DNA of 64,000 bases, from NCBI GenBank assembly GCA_034435055.1, contig DAOTXS010000040.1, positions 157,908 through 221,907 on the forward strand, written 5' to 3'. This stretch comes from DAOTXS01 sp034435055. GTDB taxonomy: Bacteria > Chloroflexota > Anaerolineae > UBA4142. The position numbers and the translations under genes are program-made. This document shows, in pieces, positions 7,351-16,020 of this stretch. Under the pieces are notes generated by a model. That model was not told the origin of the DNA. It made no database searches and saw only the letters and a list, made by a program, of their open reading frames with translations. The number at the start of each line of letters is the position of its first letter. Within the stretch, counting starts at the first letter, position 1.

Positions 7351-8117
7351 AAAATCTGCGCGTCGAAAAAGCCGACGCCATCGCCACAATTTTTCTGAAT
7401 CGTCCGAGCAAGCTCAATAGTCTCACTGGCGAATTGATCGACGAATTGCGCACGTTGGTCAGCGAATTGCGCGATGATTTGTCGACGCGCGCGATTATTC
7501 TAACCGGCACCGGCAAATCGTTTTCGTCGGGCGCAGATGTCGATATGTTGACGCGCATCGGTGAGTCCGCGACGGCGGAGCAAACGCGCGACGAAATTGT
7601 CAAGTGGCGCACGACGTTCGACGCGCTGGAACAGTTACCGCAAATCACAATTGCGGCGATCAACGGGCTAGCGTACGGCGGCGGCGTCGTGCTTGCGCTC
7701 TCCTGCGATTTTCGATTGGCATCGACGCGCGCGATCTTTGGTCTGCCAGAAATCAAACTGGGAATGGTGCTGGCGCTTGGTGGCACGCAACGCTTGACTC
7801 GACTCGTTGGTGTAAGTGCGGCGAAGGAAATGATTCTGCGCGGTCGCAACGTAACCGCCATCGACGCACAACGAATGGGTTTGGTGCATCGCGTTACCGA
7901 ACCCGGCGATTTACTCGGCATTGCGCGAAGTTGGGCAGAACGTGCCGTCGCCTATTCGCCGCGCGCGCTCGCGCTTGCCAAACGACTGATCGATCAATCG
8001 TTTGAGCGCGACGCGGACGCATCGGCAGAAGCGGAAACGGCGGCGCAAGTCGAGTTACTTCACTCGCCAGAATTTCTGGGTAGAATCAAGACGCTGAAAG
8101 AAAACGGCGAGCTTTAA
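7347..8117 (+). CDS. Enoyl-CoA hydratase/isomerase (crotonase) family protein
   Basis: Crotonase-fold enzyme of 256 residues acting on acyl-CoA esters. The oxyanion-hole segments are SFSSGADVDML (about residues 53-63) and NGLAYGGGVVLALSCDFRLA (about 104-123). Alignment by eye to rat enoyl-CoA hydratase puts the second catalytic Glu at GLPEIKLG, present, while the first (E of GGGCELA) is Val in GGGVVLA. The protein may therefore be an isomerase or other crotonase rather than a classical hydratase. It starts inside the OsmC stop codon, indicating translational coupling. No other fatty-acid oxidation gene is adjacent. Confidence 0.9.
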   Translation: MKNLRVEKADAIATIFLNRPSKLNSLTGELIDELRTLVSELRDDLSTRAIILTGTGKSFSSGADVDMLTRIGESATAEQTRDEIVKWRTTFDALEQLPQITIAAINGLAYGGGVVLALSCDFRLASTRAIFGLPEIKLGMVLALGGTQRLTRLVGVSAAKEMILRGRNVTAIDAQRMGLVHRVTEPGDLLGIARSWAERAVAYSPRALALAKRLIDQSFERDADASAEAETAAQVELLHSPEFLGRIKTLKENGEL

Positions 8118-8125
8118 TTTCTGAT

Positions 8126-9955
8126 TTGCCAATCTCTTCCTCCAGATCAATCGCAAATCGAAAAATTGTGCAAAAGCGATATTGGGAATTTGTTTTTCTG
8201 GTTGCCGTTTTAGCAGTTGCCGCGTCCTTGCGATTCTACGGACTCGCTTGGGACGGCGGTTATCTTTTTCATCCCGACGAACGCAAGATTTTGCTCGTCG
8301 CATCGGAATTGCGACCGCCCGCGAACATTGGGGAATTTTTCTCTGCTGATTCTCCGCTCAATCCAAAATTTTTCGCCTACGGCTCTTTTCCAATTTATCT
8401 TTTGAAAGCGTCGAGTATTTTCGCCCCGCCGATTGCGTTGAACGTGCCGTGGCGCGAAGATTTTGTGGGGCTGGCGATGCTGGGACGCGCGCTCTCGGCG
8501 TTATTCGATCTTGGTACGATTACGATGACATTTCTGCTGGCGCGTCGGTTGTACAACGCGACGGTCGGTTTGATGGCTTCCGCGTGTATCGCGGTCACGG
8601 TCTTGCACATTCAACTCGCGCATTTTTACACAGTCGACACGTTGCTCACGTTTTTCGTCGTCGTGACGATGTACTTTGCCGCGCGGTACGCGCAATCGAA
8701 TTGGGGACGCGATGCGCTTCTGGTCGGTGTATCGTTTGGCTTTGCGCTGGCGACCAAGATTGCGGCGTTGCCGTTAGTGGTGCCGATTGTAGTGGCGGTC
8801 ATACATGCGAATGTGAAGAGCGGAGGATGGGGAGGGAGGGACAAGGACCATCTCCCGCCCACGCATTCTCCTCGTCTCCTCTTCAAGCGATGGCGCGATT
8901 TAACCTGGGACGCTCGGCGTCCGCTTGCAAAAATACTTTTAGCGGCGTTCATCGTCTTCGTCGTCACACAACCATACGCGCTCTTCGACCCCGTTCGCTA
9001 TTTGGGGGCGGTCGGCACCGAACTGCTTGTCGCACGCGGCTGGCTTGATTATCCGTACACCCGGCAGTACGCCGATACCTTGCCGTTCATCTATCCCATT
9101 GTGCAAGCGAGTATTTGGGGGATGAGTTTGCCGCTTGGAATTTTTGCCTGGGGCGGAAGCGCACTTGTTGTGTGGCGGTGGTTTCAAAAACGCGATTGGT
9201 GCGACGGTTTCATTCTTGCATGGGCGCTCGTTTATTTTTTGACAATCAGCGGACAATATGCAAAATACTTGCGCTATCTTTTGCCGCTTTTGCCGTTTCT
9301 CTTTATTATGGCGGCGTCAAGTTTCAAGTCCCATCTTTTGCGCTTTGCATTTTTCGTTTCACTCTTTCTCGCCTTCATTTATTCGATTGCCTTCGTTGCA
9401 ATGTACTCCCGCGAGCATCCTTGGCTGACGATTTCAAGATGGATCTATACAAACATTCCCGCGCAAGCGACACTCGCTATCGAACACTGGGATGATGCGC
9501 TGCCGGTGCCAATGCGAGATGCCGACGGTGATCGCGCGCCGAGGGAATATCGCGCGCGCGTGTTGCCGCTGTACGACGCCGATGATGCGGCGAAACTTGA
9601 CGCGATAGTTGACGCGCTGGCTACGTCCGATTATGTGATTCTCGCCACGCACCGATTATCATCGACGATCACGCGTTTACCGCAACGCTACCCGATGTCG
9701 TCGCGTTATTATCGATTGCTTTTTGATGGCACACTGGGGTTTGAGTTGGCGATGCACGCCGTCAACGGCATCGCGCTTGACGGCATCGTGATTGTCGATG
9801 ATCGTTTTGAATTGCTACAGTCGGATGCCGTCGTGTGGAATTGGGGGCGCGCGGATGAAAGTTTCACCGTGTACGATCATCCAATGCCGCTCGTTTTCAA
9901 AAAGACGCGCGCATGGTCACGCGATGAATTGGTCAGTCTGTTATTTCAACCTTAA
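8126..9955 (+). CDS. GT39/ArnT-like membrane glycosyltransferase
   Basis: Polytopic membrane protein of 609 residues with about 10-12 hydrophobic helices in the first 450 residues and a soluble C-terminal domain of about 150 residues. The first extracytoplasmic loop carries HPDER (about residues 50-54), the acidic motif of PMT/ArnT-like enzymes that use polyprenyl-phosphate sugars. A hydrophilic insert (about residues 230-256, Gly/Pro/Arg-rich) is encoded by low-complexity purine/pyrimidine-rich DNA. The start is uncertain: the frame opens at TTG 8126 and a GTG at 8168 is an alternative; neither has a clear ribosome-binding site. It heads a three-gene glycosylation cassette with a GT2 and a second GT39-like gene. 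Confidence 0.75.
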   Translation: MPISSSRSIANRKIVQKRYWEFVFLVAVLAVAASLRFYGLAWDGGYLFHPDERKILLVASELRPPANIGEFFSADSPLNPKFFAYGSFPIYLLKASSIFAPPIALNVPWREDFVGLAMLGRALSALFDLGTITMTFLLARRLYNATVGLMASACIAVTVLHIQLAHFYTVDTLLTFFVVVTMYFAARYAQSNWGRDALLVGVSFGFALATKIAALPLVVPIVVAVIHANVKSGGWGGRDKDHLPPTHSPRLLFKRWRDLTWDARRPLAKILLAAFIVFVVTQPYALFDPVRYLGAVGTELLVARGWLDYPYTRQYADTLPFIYPIVQASIWGMSLPLGIFAWGGSALVVWRWFQKRDWCDGFILAWALVYFLTISGQYAKYLRYLLPLLPFLFIMAASSFKSHLLRFAFFVSLFLAFIYSIAFVAMYSREHPWLTISRWIYTNIPAQATLAIEHWDDALPVPMRDADGDRAPREYRARVLPLYDADDAAKLDAIVDALATSDYVILATHRLSSTITRLPQRYPMSSRYYRLLFDGTLGFELAMHAVNGIALDGIVIVDDRFELLQSDAVVWNWGRADESFTVYDHPMPLVFKKTRAWSRDELVSLLFQP

Positions 9956-9969
9956 CTGGAGTGATGGCT

Positions 9970-10647
9970 GTGAAGCTTTCGATTTTGATTCCGGTTTACA
10001 ACGAACGTCCAACGATTTTGGAAATCATCAAGCGTGTGCAACAAGTGTCGTTTGAAAAAGAGATCATCGCGGTCGACGATGGCTCGACGGACGGCACGCG
10101 CGATGTGTTGCTGCAAGTCGAACGACAAGGTGTCGTCGTTTTGTACCACGAACGCAATCAAGGCAAAGGTGCGGCAATTCAGACCGCGTTGCAACACGCC
10201 ACCGGCGATATTGTCGTCATTCAAGATGCCGATCTGGAGTACGATCCGCGTGATTACAAACAACTCGTTGACCCGATTATCGAGGGGCGCGCCAAAGTGG
10301 TGTACGGTTCCCGGTTTCTTGGTCCGCGGATGGCGATGTTTTTCTGGCATATGCTGGCGAACAAAATGTTGACGTTGATGACGAATATTTTGTACGATGC
10401 AATTCTCAGCGATATGGAAACCGGTTACAAGGCGTTTCGCGCGGACGTGATCAAAAAAATAAAATTGCGTTCGCGCCGTTTCGATTTTGAACCGGAAGTG
10501 ACCGCCAAAATTCTCAAACAACGGATCCGCATCTTTGAAGTGCCGATCTCGTACTATGGGCGCGAGTACAGCGAAGGTAAAAAGATCGGGATGAAAGATG
10601 GCTTTGTGGCAATTTGGACGTTGTTGAAATATCGATTTGTGGATTGA
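9970..10647 (+). CDS. GT2 glycosyltransferase, dolichyl/polyprenyl-phosphate sugar synthase type
   Basis: Cytosolic family-2 glycosyltransferase of about 225 residues that probably loads a sugar onto polyprenyl phosphate for the flanking GT39-like enzymes. From GTG 9970 the product begins MKLSILIPVYNE, the canonical family start, with GGAG 8 bases upstream; ATG 9964 is possible but too close to that site. Motifs: VDDGSTDGT for nucleotide-sugar binding, DADLEYDP as the metal-binding DxD, GSRFLGPR, and ETGYKAFR as in Dpm1-like enzymes. There are no C-terminal membrane helices. It is 3 bases from the next gene. Confidence 0.92.
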   Translation: MKLSILIPVYNERPTILEIIKRVQQVSFEKEIIAVDDGSTDGTRDVLLQVERQGVVVLYHERNQGKGAAIQTALQHATGDIVVIQDADLEYDPRDYKQLVDPIIEGRAKVVYGSRFLGPRMAMFFWHMLANKMLTLMTNILYDAILSDMETGYKAFRADVIKKIKLRSRRFDFEPEVTAKILKQRIRIFEVPISYYGREYSEGKKIGMKDGFVAIWTLLKYRFVD

Positions 10648-10650
10648 AGC

Positions 10651-12633
10651 GTGAAGGACATTCGCGTTTGGCTCGGTGCTCATCTCGGCGCTCTGGCATT
10701 GGGCAACGCGCGCGATGAATTGCCGGGTTGGTTGAGCATCGCAACGCTCGCAGTTCATTTAGCCGGGCTTGCCGCAACCGCGTATTTGATCGGGCAACCA
10801 ATTTGGCTCGCACCGATTATTTTGGCGTGTCTGTTGATTCTTCCGATCGTCGATTTTCGCGCGCGCGGTGTCTTTCACTTGCAAACGCTCGCGCCGCTCT
10901 TTTTTTTGTACACGATTGTCGCGTTGCGTTTCATTTTTGTGCGCGGGTTTGGCGGAAGCGTGCCGGGTTATTTCGATTACAACCCGCCCGATTTGCGCTC
11001 GACATTTTTTCGACTTGAACCCTGGCTTGTTTGCGCGCTTGCTTACTCGCTAGCGATTCAATTGCATTTGTTCGCGCGCCGTGCGTTTCGATTTTTGCCG
11101 GCAATCGTGATTCTTGTTGTGTTCGCGTGGGCGAGCGTTTTGTACATCGGTCATCGCACGAACGGCTTCACCGGCACCGACCCGTACGCGTACGCGCAAA
11201 TGGGAATCGATCTGGCGGCGCGCGGCACGCCTTTGCATCGCTTTACACTTTTTCCAAGCATCGCATCGCTCAACGTCGCTTGGTCGCCGATGGTTCATAT
11301 CGGCTATCATATTCCGATCAATGCTGACGGCGATGCGCCGACCGTGTGGCCCATCGGCGGCTCGTTCGCATTCGCGCTCGTGTATCGATTGTTCGGTGAA
11401 CTCGGTTTGTATCTGGTCAATCCAATCACAAGTTTGCTCTTGCTCGCGGCGACTGGTTGGCTGGCTTGGGAATTTTCCTGCGATGCAAAATATCGTGCGT
11501 GGATTACGGCAACAAGCATTGCGATTTTGGCAACCTCGCACACGCTTTTTGATTGGGCAACCGTGACGATGGTTGATTCGCAAGCGGCGTTATTTTCCGT
11601 TTTGGCAATCGGCTTGTCTTTGCGGTTCGCGCGCCAATCAAATTTGATGTTGCCATTCTTGAGCGGACTCGCGCTCGGCTTTGCGTATTTTGTGCGGCAC
11701 ACGCAAGTTTTGCTCGCGCCGGCAATTGTGATTTTGCTTTGGAGAAACAACGCGCCGCGCCGCGAACGCTTTCGCGCGTTGAGCATCGCCGGGCTAGCGG
11801 CGTTACTAGTCGCTCTGCCGGATTTGTGGTATCATCAAGTTGTCTTTGGAAGTTGGCTCACGCCAGAATCGACCGAACACAATTTGTTTTCAATCGCATC
11901 GGTTGGAACAACGCTTGCCACTTTGAATGCCGAGGTGTTTGCCGCGCGCGAATTTGGTTGGCTAGTTCCATTTCTCGTTTACGGCGTATTTCGGCTTGCG
12001 CGCGACAAGCAGGTTGCATTTACAGCGTTCACGGCGTGGATTATCGTGGTAGGGGGATTTCATCTTTTGTACCCGGCATTGCGCCCGCGTGATCTCTTGC
12101 CGGAATTTCCGCCGCTCGTTATTGTTATCGTGTTTGGAATTTTTACATTCATCGATTGGTTGCGGTGCGGATTGATTCGCTGGCGCGAATTGATTTTCGC
12201 AACCGGCTTTATCGCGACGTTCTTTTTGTTTTTAATTCGCATCTGGAATGTCTTGCCAATTACGTTTGGTGAACCGCAACATGCGTTTGGCTATCTCACT
12301 GTCGAACAACGCGCCGCCTTTGAGCGCATTGCAACACTCACGCCGCCGCGTGCAGTGATCGGTTCGACGCTCAATACCGGCGCAATCGATTTGTATGCGC
12401 GGCGCGAAACTTTTTTGCCGGCGCTGTGGTCGCCGCGCGAGCAAGATTTATTTTTTGCGACGCTGTGGCGCGAGGGCAGATCGGTGTATTTGCTCGACGA
12501 TGGTGCGGAAGCAAGTGGCGTGCGGAAAAATTTATCGCAACGATATACGTTACAGCAAATTGCCATTCTCGACGTGCCATCGTTTGGCGCGGTTGATGGA
12601 ACGCCGGGAGTGTTGTGGGAAATAATACGCTGA
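10651..12633 (+). CDS. Polytopic membrane protein, GT39-like glycosyltransferase candidate
   Basis: Membrane protein of 660 residues with about 12 helices. The sequence GFTGTDPYAYAQMG (about residues 172-185) places an Asp in an extracytoplasmic loop as in PMT/ArnT-like enzymes, and the C-terminal part (about 540-660) is soluble with a strand-rich pattern. The GTG start at 10651 lies directly after the GT2 stop. The gene context, GT39-like then polyprenyl-phosphate sugar synthase then this, supports a role as an acceptor-side transferase in surface glycosylation. The family call rests on topology, one motif and neighbours, so it is less certain than the first gene of the cassette. Confidence 0.65.
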   Translation: MKDIRVWLGAHLGALALGNARDELPGWLSIATLAVHLAGLAATAYLIGQPIWLAPIILACLLILPIVDFRARGVFHLQTLAPLFFLYTIVALRFIFVRGFGGSVPGYFDYNPPDLRSTFFRLEPWLVCALAYSLAIQLHLFARRAFRFLPAIVILVVFAWASVLYIGHRTNGFTGTDPYAYAQMGIDLAARGTPLHRFTLFPSIASLNVAWSPMVHIGYHIPINADGDAPTVWPIGGSFAFALVYRLFGELGLYLVNPITSLLLLAATGWLAWEFSCDAKYRAWITATSIAILATSHTLFDWATVTMVDSQAALFSVLAIGLSLRFARQSNLMLPFLSGLALGFAYFVRHTQVLLAPAIVILLWRNNAPRRERFRALSIAGLAALLVALPDLWYHQVVFGSWLTPESTEHNLFSIASVGTTLATLNAEVFAAREFGWLVPFLVYGVFRLARDKQVAFTAFTAWIIVVGGFHLLYPALRPRDLLPEFPPLVIVIVFGIFTFIDWLRCGLIRWRELIFATGFIATFFLFLIRIWNVLPITFGEPQHAFGYLTVEQRAAFERIATLTPPRAVIGSTLNTGAIDLYARRETFLPALWSPREQDLFFATLWREGRSVYLLDDGAEASGVRKNLSQRYTLQQIAILDVPSFGAVDGTPGVLWEIIR

Positions 12634-12693
12634 CCAAGGACGAATGACGAAGGACGGATGTTTTCGTCTTTCGTCGTTGGTCTTTCGTCAAGG
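12634..12693. repeat. GACGAAN heptamer hairpin before der
   Basis: Tandem 7-base units (GACGAAT, GACGAAG and similar) are followed after a short loop by their near-complement (CGTCTTTCGTCGTTGGTC), so the whole spacer between the membrane protein and der folds on itself imperfectly. The same unit type recurs at about 15430, 19420, 23008, 48913, 50842 and 51938. Confidence 0.85.
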
Positions 12694-12699
12694 TCTTGA

Positions 12700-14040
12700 A
12701 TGTCCAAACCAATCATCGCTATCGTCGGTCGCCCGAACGTGGGCAAGTCGACGTTGTTCAATCGATTGATCGAAGAAAAACTCGCCATCGTGTCCGACAC
12801 CGCCGGCACCACACGCGACCGGCTGTACGGCGAGGTTGAATTTGCCGGGCGCGAGTTTATCGTCGTCGATACCGGCGGACTCGCGCTCGATGATCGCGCC
12901 GATTTGCCCGGCACGCCGGCGGCGATGCTTGCCGGCGTGCGTGCGCAAGCGCGCGTCGCTATCGATGAGGCGGATGCGGTTGTGTTCATCGTCGATGTGG
13001 AGCAAGGAATCTTGCCCAACGATTCTGCGATCGCCGAAATTCTTCGACAGAGTCGCAAGCCGGTTTATCTCGTCGTGAATAAATGCGATAACGAAACACG
13101 CGCGCAAAACGCCGTCGAGTTTTATCGACTTGGGCTCGGCGAGCCGATGCCAATTTCCGGTTTGCACGGGTACGGTGTCGGTGATTTGCTCGACAAGATC
13201 ATTACCGATTTGCCTCCCGCAGTTGAGGAAGAACCCAGCGCGATTCCGCACATTGCGATTGTCGGTCGTCCGAATGTGGGCAAGTCGTCGTTGCTCAACG
13301 CGATCCTGGGGGAAGAACGTGCGATGGTGAGTGATATTCCCGGCACCACGCGCGACGCGCTCGATACTGAATTGATGTGGGGTGATCAAAAAATCGTGCT
13401 GATTGATACGGCGGGCTTACGCAAACGCGGTCACATTGACGTGGGTATCGAAAAGTACAGCGCACTTCGAGCGATTCGTGCGATTCAACGCGCGGATGTC
13501 GCGTTGCTCGTCGTCGATGCGCACGAAGGTATTCTCGCACAGGATCAACACGTCGCGAGTTACATCCTTGCGGAAGGTAGGGGCGTGTTGATTGTCATCA
13601 ACAAATGGGACTTGATCGAAAAAGATCAAAGCACGATGGATGAATTCACGCAACGTATTCGCGCGCAACTTGATTTCATCGCCTACGCGCCGATTGTGTT
13701 TGTCTCAGCCAAAACACATCAACGCGTGCGGCACGTCATCGACAAAGCGTTGCAAGTGCGCGCGGCATTTCGCTTCCGCGTGCCGACGCACGAGTTGAAT
13801 GAGTTGGTGCGCGAAGCGACAATGAAACACGCGCCCGCTTCAAAAGGCAAGCGCGTGCTAAAGTTCTTGTACGCCACACAAGCCGAAGGCGTGCCGCCAA
13901 CGTTTGTGTTTTTTGTGAACGACAAGAAACTTGTGCATTTCACCTACGAACGCTTTTTGGAAAATCAAATCCGTGAGCGTTGGAGTTTTGAGGGCGCGCC
14001 GCTCAAGTTGATTTTCCGGAATCGAAGTGAGGAGAGATAG
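12700..14040 (+). CDS. der: Ribosome-assembly GTPase Der (EngA)
   Basis: Tandem-GTPase needed for 50S subunit assembly, 446 residues. The first G domain has GRPNVGKST (about 8-16), DTAGTTRD and DTGGL; the second has GRPNVGKSS (about 187-195), DIPGTTRD, DTAGLRKR and NKWD. The C-terminal KH-like domain spans about 355-440 and ends with the conserved FEGAPLKLIFRNR. The start is ATG 12700 immediately after the heptamer-repeat hairpin, with a weak AAGG at 12690. It is convergent with miaB, with a hairpin between them. Confidence 0.97.
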   Translation: MSKPIIAIVGRPNVGKSTLFNRLIEEKLAIVSDTAGTTRDRLYGEVEFAGREFIVVDTGGLALDDRADLPGTPAAMLAGVRAQARVAIDEADAVVFIVDVEQGILPNDSAIAEILRQSRKPVYLVVNKCDNETRAQNAVEFYRLGLGEPMPISGLHGYGVGDLLDKIITDLPPAVEEEPSAIPHIAIVGRPNVGKSSLLNAILGEERAMVSDIPGTTRDALDTELMWGDQKIVLIDTAGLRKRGHIDVGIEKYSALRAIRAIQRADVALLVVDAHEGILAQDQHVASYILAEGRGVLIVINKWDLIEKDQSTMDEFTQRIRAQLDFIAYAPIVFVSAKTHQRVRHVIDKALQVRAAFRFRVPTHELNELVREATMKHAPASKGKRVLKFLYATQAEGVPPTFVFFVNDKKLVHFTYERFLENQIRERWSFEGAPLKLIFRNRSEER

Positions 14041-14048
14041 AATTGCAA

Positions 14049-14081
14049 AGACCTTTGAGACCTCTCAAACCTTGAAGGTCT
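14049..14081. terminator. Bidirectional terminator-like hairpin between der and miaB
   Basis: AGACCTT (14049-14055) pairs with AAGGTCT (14075-14081), with an inner TTGAG/CTCAA stem. ATGTTTTTAT follows on the plus strand. It lies between two convergent genes, which fits shared termination. Confidence 0.65.
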
Positions 14082-14087
14082 ATGTTT

Positions 14088-15422
14088 TTATTCTACCTTT
14101 CCAATCATCGACCACGGACCCGTCCACGCGATTTTTACGTTGGCGAGTTTGCCTGTCCACTCGCGTAATTCATCCTCAAAGAAAACGAGCTTGTTCGTCC
14201 GCGTGCGTCCCTTCCACCGGTTTTTAATTTTTTCTTCGACTAGAACTTCAACGGTTTGCCCCAACAATTTTGCATTGATCGCGCCGACGATTTCCGCTTG
14301 CAAATCGTCAATCGCTTTGCGGCGACGCTCTTTCTCTTCCGCCGGCACGTCGTCCGCCCACCGCGCGGCGACCGTGTTCGGGCGCGGGCTAAACATTGCG
14401 ACGTGTGCGACGTCGAGTTGTAATTCTTTCAGCAAATTGTACGTGCCAAGAAATTGTTCTTCGGTTTCGCCCGGCATTCCGACGATAATATCGGTGGCGA
14501 TGCCGGCGTCCGGAATGCGCGCGCGAATTTTTTCGATGAGCGCGCGATAATCATCGACGGTGTAGCCGCGCTTCATCTTCTTGAGCATCGCGTCATCGCC
14601 GGCTTGCACCGGCACTTCGATGTGTTCGCACACTTTGGGGAGCGTCGCAATCGCGTCGAGTAATTCATCGGTCATGTACAGCGGATGCGAGGTGAGAAAA
14701 CGGATACGTTGCAAACCATCGATGTCGTGAATCGCGCGCAACAGATCGGGCAGGCGCGGACCATCATCAACATCGTATCCATAACGGTCGACGATTTGTC
14801 CGAGGAGCGTAACTTCTTTGACGCCTTGATTCATCAACGAGTGAATCTCTGCGGCGATTTCGCCAATCGACCGCGAGCGTTCGGTGCCGCGCCGGTACGG
14901 AATGATGCAAAAGGTGCAGACGTGGTTGCAGCCGTAAATGATCGGCACGTGCGCGCTGACCAGATTACCGCGTTCGTGAATCGGCAGAATCAATCCCGCA
15001 TCCTGAAGCTCATACCGGAATTCGGTTTCGCGTTGCTCGATGATGAATGCTTCGTCGGGTAATGCGTGTCCGTTCCGTTCCCGTAACAACGTTACAAGTT
15101 TTGTCGGATCGGACGGTGGCATAAAGACATCGACGAACGGAAAACGCTTTTGCAGAGGCGACGCATCGCGCACACCGACCAAGCATCCCATCAAACCCAA
15201 GACAAGCTCGGGACGTTCTTTTTTCAGCGGCTTGAGCGACATCAAACGTGAGTATGCTTTGTCTTCTGCACTTTGCCGCACGACGCAGGTGTTCAACACG
15301 ATGACATCAGCAGACTCGGCATCGCGTGTTGCACGATAACCGAGTTTCTCCAAGGCGGACGCAACGCGTTGCGAGTCCGCGATGTTCATCTGGCAACCTT
15401 CAGTCCAAATGTGATATTTCAT
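14088..15422 (-). CDS. miaB: tRNA-2-methylthio-N6-dimethylallyladenosine synthase MiaB
   Basis: Radical-SAM methylthiotransferase that modifies A37 of tRNAs reading U-starting codons; 444 residues. The UPF0004 domain has three cluster-binding Cys in TEGCQMN (about 10), NTCVVR (about 46) and MGCLVG (about 80). The radical-SAM cluster motif is CNHVCTFC (about 164-171). The C-terminal TRAM domain (about 375-435) contains GQTVEVLVEEK and GRTRTNKLVFF. The motif set supports MiaB over MtaB or RimO, although by eye the subfamily is not absolutely certain. It is convergent with der; upstream lies a heptamer-repeat spacer and the methyltransferase gene on the same strand. Confidence 0.92.
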   Translation of the reverse strand: MKYHIWTEGCQMNIADSQRVASALEKLGYRATRDAESADVIVLNTCVVRQSAEDKAYSRLMSLKPLKKERPELVLGLMGCLVGVRDASPLQKRFPFVDVFMPPSDPTKLVTLLRERNGHALPDEAFIIEQRETEFRYELQDAGLILPIHERGNLVSAHVPIIYGCNHVCTFCIIPYRRGTERSRSIGEIAAEIHSLMNQGVKEVTLLGQIVDRYGYDVDDGPRLPDLLRAIHDIDGLQRIRFLTSHPLYMTDELLDAIATLPKVCEHIEVPVQAGDDAMLKKMKRGYTVDDYRALIEKIRARIPDAGIATDIIVGMPGETEEQFLGTYNLLKELQLDVAHVAMFSPRPNTVAARWADDVPAEEKERRRKAIDDLQAEIVGAINAKLLGQTVEVLVEEKIKNRWKGRTRTNKLVFFEDELREWTGKLANVKIAWTGPWSMIGKVE

Positions 15423-15429
15423 ATTCTAA

Positions 15430-15498
15430 CTCGGACGGATGACAAAGGACGAACGCAATAATTACACCTTCGTCTTTCGTCCTGGGTCTTTCGTCAGG
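15430..15498. repeat. GACGAAN heptamer hairpin overlapping a gene end
   Basis: GACGGATGACAAAGGACGAA-type units on the left and CGTCTTTCGTCCTGGGTCTT-type units on the right form an imperfect palindrome. The right half is translated as the last residues (TKDPGRKTKV) of the methyltransferase on the minus strand. Confidence 0.8.
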
Positions 15499-16019
15499 GC
15501 AATGGTGATGTTCCGAAAAAATCCCAATTCCAAACTAAACTCTTTCAATACGCGCGCTTCGACTGGGAATTGTGTGAACCATTTCAGCCACTCGTCGCGC
15601 GTCTTGGTGAAATAACACGGCGGCGTGCCATAGCGAAGCGCTGGATACGAATCGATGAGTTGGGTAAGCGCGCCGTGCAATTTGCCGCGCACATCATTTT
15701 CAATAACGATCACCTCGCGGGCGACGCGCAACGCTTCATGCAAAATCAGTTCCGGTTTCGATGTGTGATGTAAAACGAAACTAAGAACCGCGTAATCGAA
15801 ACTGTTATTGGTGAAGGCAAGCGCGCGGCTGTTGCAGATGGTCAGTGGCAAATCGGTTTGATTGTACGATGCAACATCGACCAGCGTTACACACGCGTTG
15901 AATCGGCGCGTCATTTCTTGCGCCAGAAATCCTTTGCCCGCGCCGATGTCGAGAATGCGGCGGTGTGGTTCGATCGCCGGGGCGAAGGAATCGACGATTG
16001 CGTGGGCGCGAGTGTTCAT
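15462..16019 (-). CDS. Class I SAM-dependent methyltransferase
   Basis: Small methyltransferase of 185 residues, substrate unknown. Motif I is ILDIGAGKGFLAQEM (about residues 22-36), the acidic post-I residue lies in VTLVDVASYN, and motif IV-like DYAVLSFVLHHT is followed by LHEALRVAREVIVIEND; this fits Methyltransf_11-type enzymes. ATG 16019 lies one base after the uvrA stop (TGATATG), so translation is probably coupled to uvrA. The last ten residues are encoded by the GACGAAN heptamer repeat and look like a secondary extension. Confidence 0.85.
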   Translation of the reverse strand: MNTRAHAIVDSFAPAIEPHRRILDIGAGKGFLAQEMTRRFNACVTLVDVASYNQTDLPLTICNSRALAFTNNSFDYAVLSFVLHHTSKPELILHEALRVAREVIVIENDVRGKLHGALTQLIDSYPALRYGTPPCYFTKTRDEWLKWFTQFPVEARVLKEFSLELGFFRNITIALTKDPGRKTKV

Positions 16020-16020
16020 A

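Noticed and set aside
14088..15422. RimO or MtaB identity for the radical-SAM methylthiotransferase
   Set aside because: Overall motif pattern, TRAM domain and length agree best with MiaB; RimO and MtaB have different cysteine contexts. A phylogeny would settle it.
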